A stretch of 64,000 bases of DNA from Bacillota bacterium (GTDB lineage: Bacteria > Bacillota > Clostridia > Lachnospirales > Lachnospiraceae): assembly GCA_023409535.1 (NCBI GenBank), contig JAEYGZ010000005.1, positions 65,121 through 129,120 on the forward strand. The letters run 5' to 3'. Below, piece by piece: positions 16,358 through 25,320 of this stretch (positions are counted from its first letter, which is position 1; every line of letters begins with the position of its first letter). The notes under the pieces are model-generated. The model was given only the letters and a program-made list of their open reading frames with translations, did no database searches and was not told the origin of the DNA. A program made the position numbers and the translations under genes.

Positions 16358-18826
16358 ATGTGGGACTTAAGGCTGTTTGGACAGGAGTTTTATTACATAT
16401 ACTATGTTTATTTATTATATGGTGTGATTGGCTGGGTGTATGAGACCAGCCTGGTATCGGTACAGAAGAAAACATTTGTGAACAGAGGCTTTTTGTCAGG
16501 ACCGGTCATACCCATCTACGGTGTCGGAGCGCTGTTATGCTATCTGGTGTTCTGGGAACGTAGGGAGGAATTACTGCTTGTATTTGTCGGAAGTATTATA
16601 TTAGCTACCATTCTGGAGTATCTGACCTCTCTGGCTATGGAGCTGCTGTTTCACACCAGATGGTGGGATTACAGCCAATACCGTTTTAATATCAATGGCA
16701 GGGTATGCCTTTTTGTGTCTGTATTCTGGGGAATACTTGCACTGCTGATGCTTCATATGATTCATCCGGGTATCAATTATATTATTGTGCATTTTCCAAG
16801 AAATGCAGGAGAGATCTTTGGATACATTACAATTCCTTTATTTGTGATAGACATAATTTCGTCTGTTAATACTTCTGTTAAGCTGGACAAAGTTCTTGCA
16901 AGACTGCATGGACTGCGCCAGGATATCACGGAATATATTGAAGCGACGAAGATCTATGGCACCGGCAGCGAGGTCATAGAGAAGCTGTCCGGTCTGCGCA
17001 TGCTTGGCTTGTTTTCTGAAATGAGATCCAACCTGGAGGCAAGGCTTCATAATCCGAAGCTGAGCATACAGAGTTTACCGGTATGGAAGGATTTAAGACC
17101 TGAGATAGAAACAAAAATGGTTGAGTTTATCAGACGTTATCAAAGCATTAAAATGGTAAGCTCCCATATCCGTCTGCTGAAGGCTTTCCCTACCATGAAG
17201 GTTGGGAAACGCGGTATGGCCCTTGACGATTTAAAAGAAAAGATAACGAAAAGAGGTGTACGCGAGTTGGGTAAGGATATTAAAGAGGAAGTAACCGGGA
17301 CGATGAAAAGTTATCTCAGCGGTGTCCTGCGCGCAGTGCTGGTAGGACTGCTGGTACTGGCTCAATTTGCGTTGATTATCTATTTGTCCTATGTTCTGCA
17401 GGGTTATACGATTTATCTGTATTCCGGCATCCAGTTATTGAGTATCATCATCGTGATTGCATTGGTTAATGACAGCCGCAATGCCTCCTATAAGGTCAGC
17501 TGGATCTGTATCATCGCCGCATTGCCAATCACCGGTCATATTATGTTCGTGCTTTGGGGTAACAGAAGAAGACGTAAGATTGATAAGACAATCTTAAATA
17601 AACTGCGCCGTGGAGCGCAGTTCTTAGAACATGATCCGGACACCGTTCAGAAGTTTACCGATCAGTATCCGACCAAGAGCAGGATGGCCCGTTATCTGCA
17701 GTCTAACAGCTTTCCGCTCTTTAAGAATAATAAGATCGACTATTATCCCACGGGAGAGGATACCTTTGAAGCAATCTTTGCGGAAATGGAGAAGGCACAG
17801 AATTTTATTCTGATGAATTTCTTTATTGTTGGAGAAGGCGTATTGTGGGACAGGATGCATGAGGTGCTTCTTCGCAAAATTCACGAAGGAGTTAAGATAT
17901 TATTTCTGTATGATGACTTCGGAGCAATTCTCAGAACACCCACGAATTTTCGCCGGACACTGGAAGCGGAGGGCTTTGAGGTCAGAATATTTAACCCTGT
18001 TACAAAATATACCGATAAATTATATATGAATTACCGTTCCCACCAGAAGATCATCGTAATCGACGGTAACGTAGGCTTTACCGGAGGCATGAACCTGGCG
18101 GATGAATATGTGAATCTGGTTCATCGCTTCGGAGTATGGAAGGATAACGCTGTCCGCGTGGAAGGAGATGCAGTTTGGGGACTAACTGTGACCTTCCTTC
18201 AGATGTGGGAGGTGTCTTCCGAGGATAAGCCTATGGACTACACCCCCTTCCGTCCCACAAGAGTATTTCCGGAAAATGATGTGTTCTGCCAGGTATTCTC
18301 CGACGGACCGGCCAATAACCCGCGCAATCCCGCAGAGAATATCTACAAACAGATGATCTATTATGCGAAGAAAATATTGTACATTACCACACCGTATCTT
18401 ATAATTGAAGATGATATGAGGGAGGCGCTGGTGATGGCAGCCTCCAGCGGTATCGATGTCAGGATTATCACGCCGTTTATTCCGGATAAGAAGAATGTCA
18501 AGATCCTGACGAATTATAATTACGGAAGACTTCTGGAGGGCGGTGTGCGTATCTTTGAATATACACCGGGCTTCATCCATGCAAAGACAATCATCAATGA
18601 GGATGCGGGTATCGTGGGTACGGTGAATATGGACTACCGCAGCTTCCATTTACATTATGAATGCGGAGTGTGGATCTGTGATAAGCCGACGGTTACAGTG
18701 ATCCGGGAGGATTTGCTTAAGACGATGGAGCAATGCCGCGAGGTTACCTATGAAGAATGGAAGAACCGCCCGTTCACCATGAAGGTACAGCAGATGTTCT
18801 TAAATTTATTTTCCACATTAATGTAA
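16358..18826 (+). CDS. fusion of CmpB-type (PF06541-like) membrane domain with cardiolipin synthase
   Basis: An 822-residue membrane protein with two recognisable modules. Residues 1-150 are an ABC_trans_CmpB/PF06541-like domain: YLLYGVIGWVYETSL, then NRGFLSGPVIPIYG and hydrophobic helices. Residues 150-320 are a soluble helical linker. Residues about 325-400 contain two membrane helices of the PLDc_N type, and the rest is a phospholipase-D-superfamily cardiolipin synthase with two HKD motifs, HQKIIVID at 562-569 and HAKTIINED at 741-749. Cardiolipin synthase condenses two phosphatidylglycerols into cardiolipin in the membrane. ATG 16358 with AGAGGTGA upstream is preferred; a GTG at 16343 is also possible. 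Whether the first module steers the enzyme or has its own role cannot be read here. Confidence 0.85.
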   Translation: MWDLRLFGQEFYYIYYVYLLYGVIGWVYETSLVSVQKKTFVNRGFLSGPVIPIYGVGALLCYLVFWERREELLLVFVGSIILATILEYLTSLAMELLFHTRWWDYSQYRFNINGRVCLFVSVFWGILALLMLHMIHPGINYIIVHFPRNAGEIFGYITIPLFVIDIISSVNTSVKLDKVLARLHGLRQDITEYIEATKIYGTGSEVIEKLSGLRMLGLFSEMRSNLEARLHNPKLSIQSLPVWKDLRPEIETKMVEFIRRYQSIKMVSSHIRLLKAFPTMKVGKRGMALDDLKEKITKRGVRELGKDIKEEVTGTMKSYLSGVLRAVLVGLLVLAQFALIIYLSYVLQGYTIYLYSGIQLLSIIIVIALVNDSRNASYKVSWICIIAALPITGHIMFVLWGNRRRRKIDKTILNKLRRGAQFLEHDPDTVQKFTDQYPTKSRMARYLQSNSFPLFKNNKIDYYPTGEDTFEAIFAEMEKAQNFILMNFFIVGEGVLWDRMHEVLLRKIHEGVKILFLYDDFGAILRTPTNFRRTLEAEGFEVRIFNPVTKYTDKLYMNYRSHQKIIVIDGNVGFTGGMNLADEYVNLVHRFGVWKDNAVRVEGDAVWGLTVTFLQMWEVSSEDKPMDYTPFRPTRVFPENDVFCQVFSDGPANNPRNPAENIYKQMIYYAKKILYITTPYLIIEDDMREALVMAASSGIDVRIITPFIPDKKNVKILTNYNYGRLLEGGVRIFEYTPGFIHAKTIINEDAGIVGTVNMDYRSFHLHYECGVWICDKPTVTVIREDLLKTMEQCREVTYEEWKNRPFTMKVQQMFLNLFSTLM

Positions 18827-18899
18827 AAATGTCAAAGGCACTGCCGGATAAATTAGTTAGTCAGAAGATGGTATCAATTTGATAGAAAGAGGGGTATCC

Positions 18900-19151
18900 A
18901 TGTATACGAACGTATGTAAACACTGCCATAAGGTGTTCCGGTCGCGGTTGAAAGCCTATTCCTGTGACGACTGTAAGAGGGTTGATGAGGATCATTTCGA
19001 CGACATTGAAAGCTATCTGAAGGAATATCCTAACAGCAATGCAATTCAGATCTCGGAGGCACTGGGAATTACAGCCTTTGAAGTCCTGAATTACCTGAAG
19101 GAAGGAAGACTGAATATTGCCAGAGGGTATTTTGAACGTCTGCCGGACTAA
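18900..19151 (+). CDS. TIGR03826-like protein (YvyF-type) with zinc-ribbon and helix-turn-helix
   Basis: An 83-residue protein with two CxxC pairs at the N-terminus (CKHC near residue 6, CDDC near residue 23) and a C-terminal helical region that reads ISEALGITAFEVLNYLKEGRL, typical of the small MerR/HTH-like family TIGR03826 that includes the Bacillus flagellar-operon protein YvyF. The DEDHFDDIESYLKEYPNSNA segment between them is also typical. ATG 18900 follows AGAGGGG at 6 bases; the TTG at 18879 is less likely. No flagellar genes lie nearby, so a regulatory role in motility is not supported by context. It precedes ruvA by 42 bases and may share its transcript. Confidence 0.78.
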   Translation: MYTNVCKHCHKVFRSRLKAYSCDDCKRVDEDHFDDIESYLKEYPNSNAIQISEALGITAFEVLNYLKEGRLNIARGYFERLPD

Positions 19152-19193
19152 AGAGGTTTCATAGATTACGATACAGAGAAAGGTTGAAGAAGT

Positions 19194-19799
19194 ATGATCG
19201 GATATCTGAAAGGGGAACTTGTTGAGATTAAAGAAAGCTATGTGGTAATTGAGGTGGGTAACATCGGTTATGAGGTATATCTGTCTTCCTCCTCGATCCT
19301 GGAGCTTCCCTCCAGAGGCAGCAGTATCAAGCTGTATACCTATCTCCATGTCAGGGAAGATGCCATCGGCCTGTTTGGATTTCTCACCAGGGATGATCTG
19401 GAAATGTTTAAGCTGCTCATTACGGTAAATGGGATCGGTCCCAAAGGTGCCCTAGGTATTCTGTCCTCCATCAGTGCGGATGAGATCCGGTTTGCAGTAC
19501 TGGCAGAGGATGCAAAAACCATTGCAAAGGCACCGGGAATCGGTAATAAAACAGCCGGTAAGCTGATTCTGGAATTAAAGGACAAGTTCAAGCTGGAAAC
19601 AGCCTTTGAACAAAGACTGGTGAATCAGTCTGAGAAACGGGAGGCTTCCGGAAGCTTCGGCCTTCGGGAGGAAGCTATTCAAGCACTTACGGTACTTGGT
19701 TATTCTGCGGCGGATGCACTTAAGATTGTCAATCAGGTAGAAGTGACCGAGGGCATGACCTCAGAGGAGCTGTTAAAGCAGTGTCTTAAGAAAATGTAA
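19194..19799 (+). CDS. ruvA: Holliday junction branch migration protein RuvA
   Basis: DNA-binding subunit of the RuvAB complex that recognises four-way junctions and loads the RuvB motor. The 201-residue protein has the OB-fold N-terminus MIGYLKGELVEIKESYVVIEV, the helix-hairpin-helix repeats LLITVNGIGPKGALGILS near residue 75 and IAKAPGIGNKTAGKLILELK near residue 110, and a C-terminal UBA-like domain (EEAIQALTVLGYSAADALK) that contacts RuvB. ATG follows GAAAGGTTGAAGAAGT. RuvB follows after 70 bases; ruvC is absent from this window, and its place is presumably filled by another resolvase. Confidence 0.97.
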   Translation: MIGYLKGELVEIKESYVVIEVGNIGYEVYLSSSSILELPSRGSSIKLYTYLHVREDAIGLFGFLTRDDLEMFKLLITVNGIGPKGALGILSSISADEIRFAVLAEDAKTIAKAPGIGNKTAGKLILELKDKFKLETAFEQRLVNQSEKREASGSFGLREEAIQALTVLGYSAADALKIVNQVEVTEGMTSEELLKQCLKKM

Positions 19800-19869
19800 T
19801 GTGACGATGCAGTCATTGACGCTGACTGACTGCGGTTACAATATAGTACATAATTAATTGGAGAATACT

Positions 19870-20862
19870 ATGGCGAAACGGGTTATAACAACTGAATTAA
19901 TTGAGGAAGACAAAAGACTGGAGGGTTCCATCCGGCCACAGCTTTTGGAGGATTATATCGGTCAGGTTAAGGTGAAGGAGAATCTCAAGGTTTATATTGA
20001 AGCGGCAAAGCAGAGGAAGGAAATCCTGGACCATGTGCTGTTCTTTGGGCCTCCCGGGCTTGGTAAGACGACCCTGGCCGGAATCATCGCCAATGAGATG
20101 GGGGTAAATATTAAGATAACCTCCGGTCCGGCCATTGAGAAGCCGGGAGAGATGGCGGCGATCTTAAATAACCTGCGGGAAGGGGATATCTTATTTGTAG
20201 ATGAGATTCACCGTTTGAACCGCCAGGTGGAGGAGTTATTATATCCCGCTATGGAGGATTATGCCATTGATATTGTCATCGGCAAGGGCTCCACAGCCAA
20301 ATCTATCCGCATTGACCTGCCCAAGTTCACACTGGTGGGAGCAACCACCCGTGCAGGTATGCTGACGCCGCCCCTCAGAGACCGCTTTGGCGTAGTGAAT
20401 CGTCTGGATTTTTATACCATTGAAGAATTAAAGCAGATTATCCTTCGATCGGCACAGGTGATTCAGGTAGAGATTGATGAGAACGGCGCTATAGAGCTTG
20501 CGCGCCGCTCCAGAGGCACACCGCGCCTGGCGAATCGTTTGCTTAAAAGAGTCAGGGACTTTGCCCAGGTGAAATATGACGGCAGGATCACCAAGGAGGT
20601 TGCAGGCTTTGCACTGGACCTGCTGGAGGTGGACAAGCTGGGTCTGGATCATATCGACAGGGAGATCCTTGTAACAATGATAGAGAAGTTTTCCGGAGGG
20701 CCGGTCGGTATTGAAGCGGTGGCGACTACCATCGGGGAAGATGTTAGTACCATTGAAGAGGTATATGAACCTTATCTGGTTCAAAATGGCCTGATCCTTC
20801 GCACTCCCAGAGGCAGGGTGGCTTCCGAGCTGGCGTATCAGCATATCGGTTTAAGAGGCTAA
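19870..20862 (+). CDS. ruvB: Holliday junction branch migration ATPase RuvB
   Basis: AAA+ motor of RuvAB branch migration. The 330-residue protein starts at ATG 19870 with GGAG 8 bases upstream; the TTG at 19858 would add four residues. Motifs are SIRPQLLEDYIGQ, the Walker A GPPGLGKTTLAGI near residue 60, Walker B DEIHRL near residue 108, the sensor GATTRAGMLTPPLRDRFG near 157, and the C-terminal winged-helix ending in TPRGRVASELAYQHIG. Follows ruvA, as in most Firmicutes. Confidence 0.98.
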   Translation: MAKRVITTELIEEDKRLEGSIRPQLLEDYIGQVKVKENLKVYIEAAKQRKEILDHVLFFGPPGLGKTTLAGIIANEMGVNIKITSGPAIEKPGEMAAILNNLREGDILFVDEIHRLNRQVEELLYPAMEDYAIDIVIGKGSTAKSIRIDLPKFTLVGATTRAGMLTPPLRDRFGVVNRLDFYTIEELKQIILRSAQVIQVEIDENGAIELARRSRGTPRLANRLLKRVRDFAQVKYDGRITKEVAGFALDLLEVDKLGLDHIDREILVTMIEKFSGGPVGIEAVATTIGEDVSTIEEVYEPYLVQNGLILRTPRGRVASELAYQHIGLRG

Positions 20863-20949
20863 TCCATGCTTGTAAACAAGGAATTTATATGATATTATTT
20901 AAGCTGAATAAGCAATTATTCCTAATAAGCAAACGGGGGGCGAAGGGGT

Positions 20950-21360
20950 ATGAATAAATATCACGATATTGAGGTTATCATAAACAATAAGAGATATACG
21001 CTGAGCGGCTACGAAAGTGAAGAATACCTGCAGAAAATCGCCACCTATATTAACAGCAAGCATGCGGAATTTCGCAATAAGGATGCCTATAAATTTTTGG
21101 ATGCTGATTTAAAGAATATCTTACTTCAGATCAATATTGCGGATGATTATTATAAAACAAAATACAAGATAAAGGAAATTGAGACGGAGAATGAAGCAAA
21201 GGGCAATGAAATATTTGACTTAAAGCATGAAGTGATTTCCACACAAACTAAATTGGAAGCAGCCCAAAGGGAAGTGGAGAATCTGAAGAATGAGCTTCAT
21301 GAGGCCCAAAAGAAGATTATCCGCTTGGAAACAGAACTAGCAGAAGCTAATAAAAGATGA
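20950..21360 (+). CDS. zapA: cell division protein ZapA
   Basis: A 136-residue FtsZ-associated protein that bundles FtsZ filaments at midcell. The N-terminal globular domain (VIINNKRYTLSGYESEEYLQKIATYIN) is the ZapA domain, and the C-terminal half is a coiled coil rich in Glu and Lys (heptads through residue 136). ATG follows a strong GGGGCGAAGGGGT site. A short stem-loop lies just downstream, then the U32 peptidase gene. Confidence 0.9.
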   Translation: MNKYHDIEVIINNKRYTLSGYESEEYLQKIATYINSKHAEFRNKDAYKFLDADLKNILLQINIADDYYKTKYKIKEIETENEAKGNEIFDLKHEVISTQTKLEAAQREVENLKNELHEAQKKIIRLETELAEANKR

Positions 21361-21371
21361 ATACATAACTG

Positions 21372-21401
21372 AGGCTGTCCAGGATAATCGGGCAGCCTTT
21401 T
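21372..21401 (+). terminator. weak terminator after zapA
   Basis: AGGCTGTCC at 21372-21380 pairs with GGGCAGCCT at 21390-21398 (one G-T pair), followed by TTT. Confidence 0.6.
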
Positions 21402-21438
21402 CAAATAGAAAGGAGTAGGGGAACTCCCTGTTTATCAT

Positions 21439-23922
21439 ATGGATAGAAGAATTGAGATACTTGCCCCGGCCGGGTCCTATGAGGGTATGCGGGCGGCCAT
21501 GAATGCCGGCTGTGATGCGGTTTACATTGGGGGCAGCAGCTTTGGAGCGAGAGCCTATGCGAATAATCCGGAGGAAGAGACCTTATTAAAAGCGATTGAC
21601 GAGGCACATATCAGGGGTAAGAAGCTATATCTCACCGTAAATACCCTGCTGAAGGAGAAGGAGCGGATCAGGGAGCTTTACCGTTTCCTTGAGAAATTTT
21701 ATTTACAAGGGCTGGATGCGGTAATCGTACAGGATTTGGGTGTCTTGCATTTTATTCACCGGAACTTTCCCGGACTTCCTGTTCACGCCAGCACCCAGAT
21801 GACGCTTTCAATGGCGGAGGGAGCGAATTTATTGAAGGACTATGGGGTAACCAGGCTTGTACCTGCCAGAGAGCTAAGTCTGAAAGAGCTTACGCATATG
21901 CGGGCGAATACTGATCTGGAGATTGAAACCTTTGTACACGGTGCCCTTTGCTATTGTTATTCCGGCCAATGCCTGATGAGCAGCATGATCGGAGGAAGAA
22001 GCGGTAACCGGGGCAGATGCGCCCAGCCTTGCCGCATGCCCTATCAGTTTTATTCAGAGGATAGAAGGCTGTCAAAGGGACAGGAAAAATACCTGCTTAG
22101 CCCTAAGGATATCAATACCATTGCAATCCTGCCGCAGCTCATCGAAGCCGGAATTGATTCCTTTAAGATTGAGGGGAGGATGAAGCGTCCGGAATACGCT
22201 GCTGCGGTAGCCCGGATGTATCGTAAGTACACAGACCTGTATCTGCAAAACGGACAGGAGCAGTATCATAAGCAGCTGCAGAGTGAGGAATATCACAGGG
22301 ACATACTCCGGTTACAGGATGTATATAACCGGGGAGGCTTCTCCGAGGGCTATGGCAACACCTATAACGGTAAGAGCATGATGTCATTGTATCGTCCGAA
22401 TCATAGCGGTGTCTATGTTGGGGTGGTTTCAAGCGTAAAGGGGAGCCAGGTCACTATCACGCTAGGGGAGGATGTGAATGCCCAGGATATACTGGAGATC
22501 CGTCATCAGGAGGAAGAGGGCTATGAATTTACTGTGAAGGATAGCCATAAAGCTGCGGAGAGGCTGACAACGAATATAGGGGTCAGACCGAATGCCGGGG
22601 AACGGGGAGGTAAGGAAGCGGCTCCAGGTATCAAGGTTGGCGCTAAAGTTTACCGTACCAGGAATAATCAACTGCTGGAGCAAATAGCAGATGAATATTT
22701 ACGAAAGGATAAACAGCAGCCGATGGAGGGACTGCTTGCTGCAAAACTTGGAGAGCAATTGTCATTCACAATATCCTGTATGGGTTATACTGCAACAGCT
22801 TATCAGGGCTTGGTCCAGGAAGCCCAAAAGCAGCCCATGACACGGGAAAAGCTCCTTACACCTCTGGAGAAGACGGGGGATACCCTCTTTTACTTTGATC
22901 GTCTAACCCTGGAGATGGATGAGAATATCTTTGTTCCGGTGGCCTGGCTGAATGAGATTCGCCGGGAGTCTGTCGCGAAGCTGCAGGAGCAGATTGCAAA
23001 CGGGTATCGCAGAAGTCCTGCTGCAAGGAAAGCTGAGACTGCGCTTGCTCCTGAGCGATCAGATACAGGTGCCGCTGCCGGGATCTGTGTCTCGGTTCAG
23101 ACCCGGGAGCAGTTTGACCAGGTAATTGCATATGCACAGGTTGACCGTATCTATGCGGATTACGATACCTTTACGTTGAAGGAAGCGCTTAAACTGGCTG
23201 CAGCTTCCACGTCTGCCGGGAAGGAATTATACTTAAGTCTTCCGCAAATCTGCAGGCTTGAGACTTATGAAAGGTTAAAAGAGGAATTATCCGGAATAAT
23301 AGATAAGAGGGAGATCAGCGGCTTTCTGGTCAAAAATCTTGAAGAGCTTGCACTTCTTCAATCGTTAGAAAGCTATGAGCATGGAAAAAAGTTGACCCTA
23401 AACTACAATATGTATACCTATAACAAAGAAGCAAAAAGCTTCTTTCAGGAGTTAAGCTCTGAGAAAAGCCTTGGAATTACAGAATTTACTGCACCTGTGG
23501 AATTGAATTACCAGGAGCTGTCGGCACTTGGGATCGGGGACAGTGATCTGACGGTTTATGGATATCAGCCGGTTATGATATCGGCGCAGTGCCTGTATAA
23601 AAGCACCGAGGGTTGTAAGAAGTGCATACAGGGCAATACAGGAAGGCTGGCGGACCGTCTTGGCAAGAGCTTTTATGTACGGACCTATTGTAAAGGCTGT
23701 TACAACATCCTTTATAATGGTCAGCCGTTATCCCTGATAAAATATAAAGATGAGATAGACCGTCTAAGTCCTGGGAACCTTCGTCTGGATTTCACCAGAG
23801 AGACCGGTGAGGAAGTAAGGAAGGTCATGGCTGCTTACCTTGCCGCATTCTGTAATCATGATATGAATGTGACTGAGCCGGCTGACTATACAACGGGACA
23901 TTTTAAGCGGGGAGTGGAATAG
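21439..23922 (+). CDS. U32 family peptidase/RlhA-like rRNA or tRNA modification protein (DUF3656)
   Basis: An 827-residue protein with a U32 'peptidase' domain in the first 430 residues and a DUF3656 region after it. The closest known members are RlhA (23S rRNA hydroxylation at C2501) in Gammaproteobacteria and TrhP (tRNA wobble uridine hydroxylation); both use the family's cysteine-rich centre. Here the signature is ETFVHGALCYCYSGQCLMSS near residues 165-185 and SGNRGRCAQPCRMPY near residues 190-205, with four clustered cysteines. The N-terminal EILAPAGSYEGMRAAMNAGCDAVYIGG is the U32 barrel start. The ATG at 21439 has its best Shine-Dalgarno 22 bases upstream (21411-21415), within a possible hairpin with ACTCC at 21423-21427. 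Which RNA is the target cannot be determined from sequence alone. Confidence 0.82.
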   Translation: MDRRIEILAPAGSYEGMRAAMNAGCDAVYIGGSSFGARAYANNPEEETLLKAIDEAHIRGKKLYLTVNTLLKEKERIRELYRFLEKFYLQGLDAVIVQDLGVLHFIHRNFPGLPVHASTQMTLSMAEGANLLKDYGVTRLVPARELSLKELTHMRANTDLEIETFVHGALCYCYSGQCLMSSMIGGRSGNRGRCAQPCRMPYQFYSEDRRLSKGQEKYLLSPKDINTIAILPQLIEAGIDSFKIEGRMKRPEYAAAVARMYRKYTDLYLQNGQEQYHKQLQSEEYHRDILRLQDVYNRGGFSEGYGNTYNGKSMMSLYRPNHSGVYVGVVSSVKGSQVTITLGEDVNAQDILEIRHQEEEGYEFTVKDSHKAAERLTTNIGVRPNAGERGGKEAAPGIKVGAKVYRTRNNQLLEQIADEYLRKDKQQPMEGLLAAKLGEQLSFTISCMGYTATAYQGLVQEAQKQPMTREKLLTPLEKTGDTLFYFDRLTLEMDENIFVPVAWLNEIRRESVAKLQEQIANGYRRSPAARKAETALAPERSDTGAAAGICVSVQTREQFDQVIAYAQVDRIYADYDTFTLKEALKLAAASTSAGKELYLSLPQICRLETYERLKEELSGIIDKREISGFLVKNLEELALLQSLESYEHGKKLTLNYNMYTYNKEAKSFFQELSSEKSLGITEFTAPVELNYQELSALGIGDSDLTVYGYQPVMISAQCLYKSTEGCKKCIQGNTGRLADRLGKSFYVRTYCKGCYNILYNGQPLSLIKYKDEIDRLSPGNLRLDFTRETGEEVRKVMAAYLAAFCNHDMNVTEPADYTTGHFKRGVE

Positions 23923-23973
23923 CAAGGTCGCGGCAGGTATGTTACTGCTGTGAACGGATATGGAGGTGATCCT

Positions 23974-25320
23974 TTGAACCTGGTTGTTGAACTGATAAAA
24001 TACATGATGCTGCTTTTGATCGGCATCTATACCTATTATAGCTTTACCGTGTTTCGCTTCAAGAATAAAAAGCAGCAGGACAGAATATATGCAATTCTGA
24101 CTGCAATACTGTTCGTGCTGCATTTCATCGGATACTTTACGTTATTTATACAGAGCGGAAGTACTAAGATTGTATACCTGTACGGCGGTGAATTAATCCT
24201 GCTTATTATGGTACTGGTGCTTTATCAGGTGATTTATCCGAAGCTTTCAAAGCTATTGCTTCGCAATATGCTGATGCTTTTGGTCATCGGTTTTATCATA
24301 CAGACGAGGTTATCCTTTGATAAATCGGTGAAGCAGGTACTGATCGCGGCGGGTTCGTTCCTTGTTTGTCTGATCGTTCCTTACCTGATGCATAAGCTGC
24401 AGAATATGAGCCGGTACGGATGGATGTACGGCGGTATCGGAATTGGTATTCTGCTGCTCGTGCTCATTATCGGAACGACTACTCACGGTGCCACCAATTG
24501 GCTGAATATCGCCGGAATATCAATACAGCCCTCGGAATTTGTGAAGCTGCTCTATGTTTTGAGTATTGCCTCGCTGCTGGCGGAAGGTGCTGATTTTAAA
24601 AAGGTCTGTTTCATCTCAGCCATGGCCGGTTTAAATGTCATTGTACTGGTTTTATCCAGGGATCTCGGCGGAGCATTGATCTTCTTTATTACCTATATCT
24701 TCGTGCTTTATGCGGCGTCCATGAGACCCCTGTACCTGTTCTCGGGGTTAATTGGAGGAAGCCTGGCTGCCATAGCGGCGTACCAGCTGTTTGGTCATGT
24801 CAGGGTTCGCGTTCTTGCATGGAAGAATCCCTTTGCTTATATTGACAATGAGGGATATCAGATTACACAATCGCTATTTGCCATTGGCACCGGCGGTTGG
24901 TTCGGCATGGGGTTAAACCGGGGACTGCCTACGGGTATTCCGGTAGTAGACAGCGATTTCATCTTTTCTGCCATATCGGAAGAGCTGGGCGGATTATTTG
25001 CCATCTGCATTATATTGATTTATGCCAGCTGCTTTATCATGTTTATTAATATAGCGTTAAAGGAAGAGGATAGCTTCAGGCGCCTGTTGTCCGTCGGCTT
25101 CTCTGTGATGTTTGCCTTCCAGGTGATTCTGTCTATCGGAGGAGTGATTAAATTTATTCCTTCTACAGGGGTTACCCTTCCTTTAATCAGTGTCGGCGGC
25201 AGCTCCATCTTATCAGTGATCTTCATGTTCATGATGCTCCAGGGAGTGTACCTGTCGGGAAGAACACGGACAAGGGAAGCTAAATTGCAATCGTCTGCAG
25301 ATGCGGAGGGAAGCCGATGA
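23974..25320 (+). CDS. FtsW/RodA/SpoVE (SEDS) family glycosyltransferase
   Basis: A 448-residue SEDS protein that polymerises lipid II glycan strands in partnership with a class B PBP. The start is TTG 23974, preceded by GGAGGTGAT at ideal spacing; the upstream GTG at 23950 lacks such a site. About ten hydrophobic helices can be seen, with family motifs GATNWLNIAGISIQPSEFVKL (near residue 180), LSRDLGGALIFF (near residue 230), and the C-terminal FIPSTGVTLPLISVGGSSIL (near residue 400). The gene overlaps the downstream PBP by four bases (ATGA), and this tight coupling shows they act as a pair. The N-terminus is longer than in RodA. It is not clear if the pair serves elongation, division or sporulation; sporulation (SpoVE/SpoVD-like) is possible. 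Confidence 0.87.
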   Translation: MNLVVELIKYMMLLLIGIYTYYSFTVFRFKNKKQQDRIYAILTAILFVLHFIGYFTLFIQSGSTKIVYLYGGELILLIMVLVLYQVIYPKLSKLLLRNMLMLLVIGFIIQTRLSFDKSVKQVLIAAGSFLVCLIVPYLMHKLQNMSRYGWMYGGIGIGILLLVLIIGTTTHGATNWLNIAGISIQPSEFVKLLYVLSIASLLAEGADFKKVCFISAMAGLNVIVLVLSRDLGGALIFFITYIFVLYAASMRPLYLFSGLIGGSLAAIAAYQLFGHVRVRVLAWKNPFAYIDNEGYQITQSLFAIGTGGWFGMGLNRGLPTGIPVVDSDFIFSAISEELGGLFAICIILIYASCFIMFINIALKEEDSFRRLLSVGFSVMFAFQVILSIGGVIKFIPSTGVTLPLISVGGSSILSVIFMFMMLQGVYLSGRTRTREAKLQSSADAEGSR

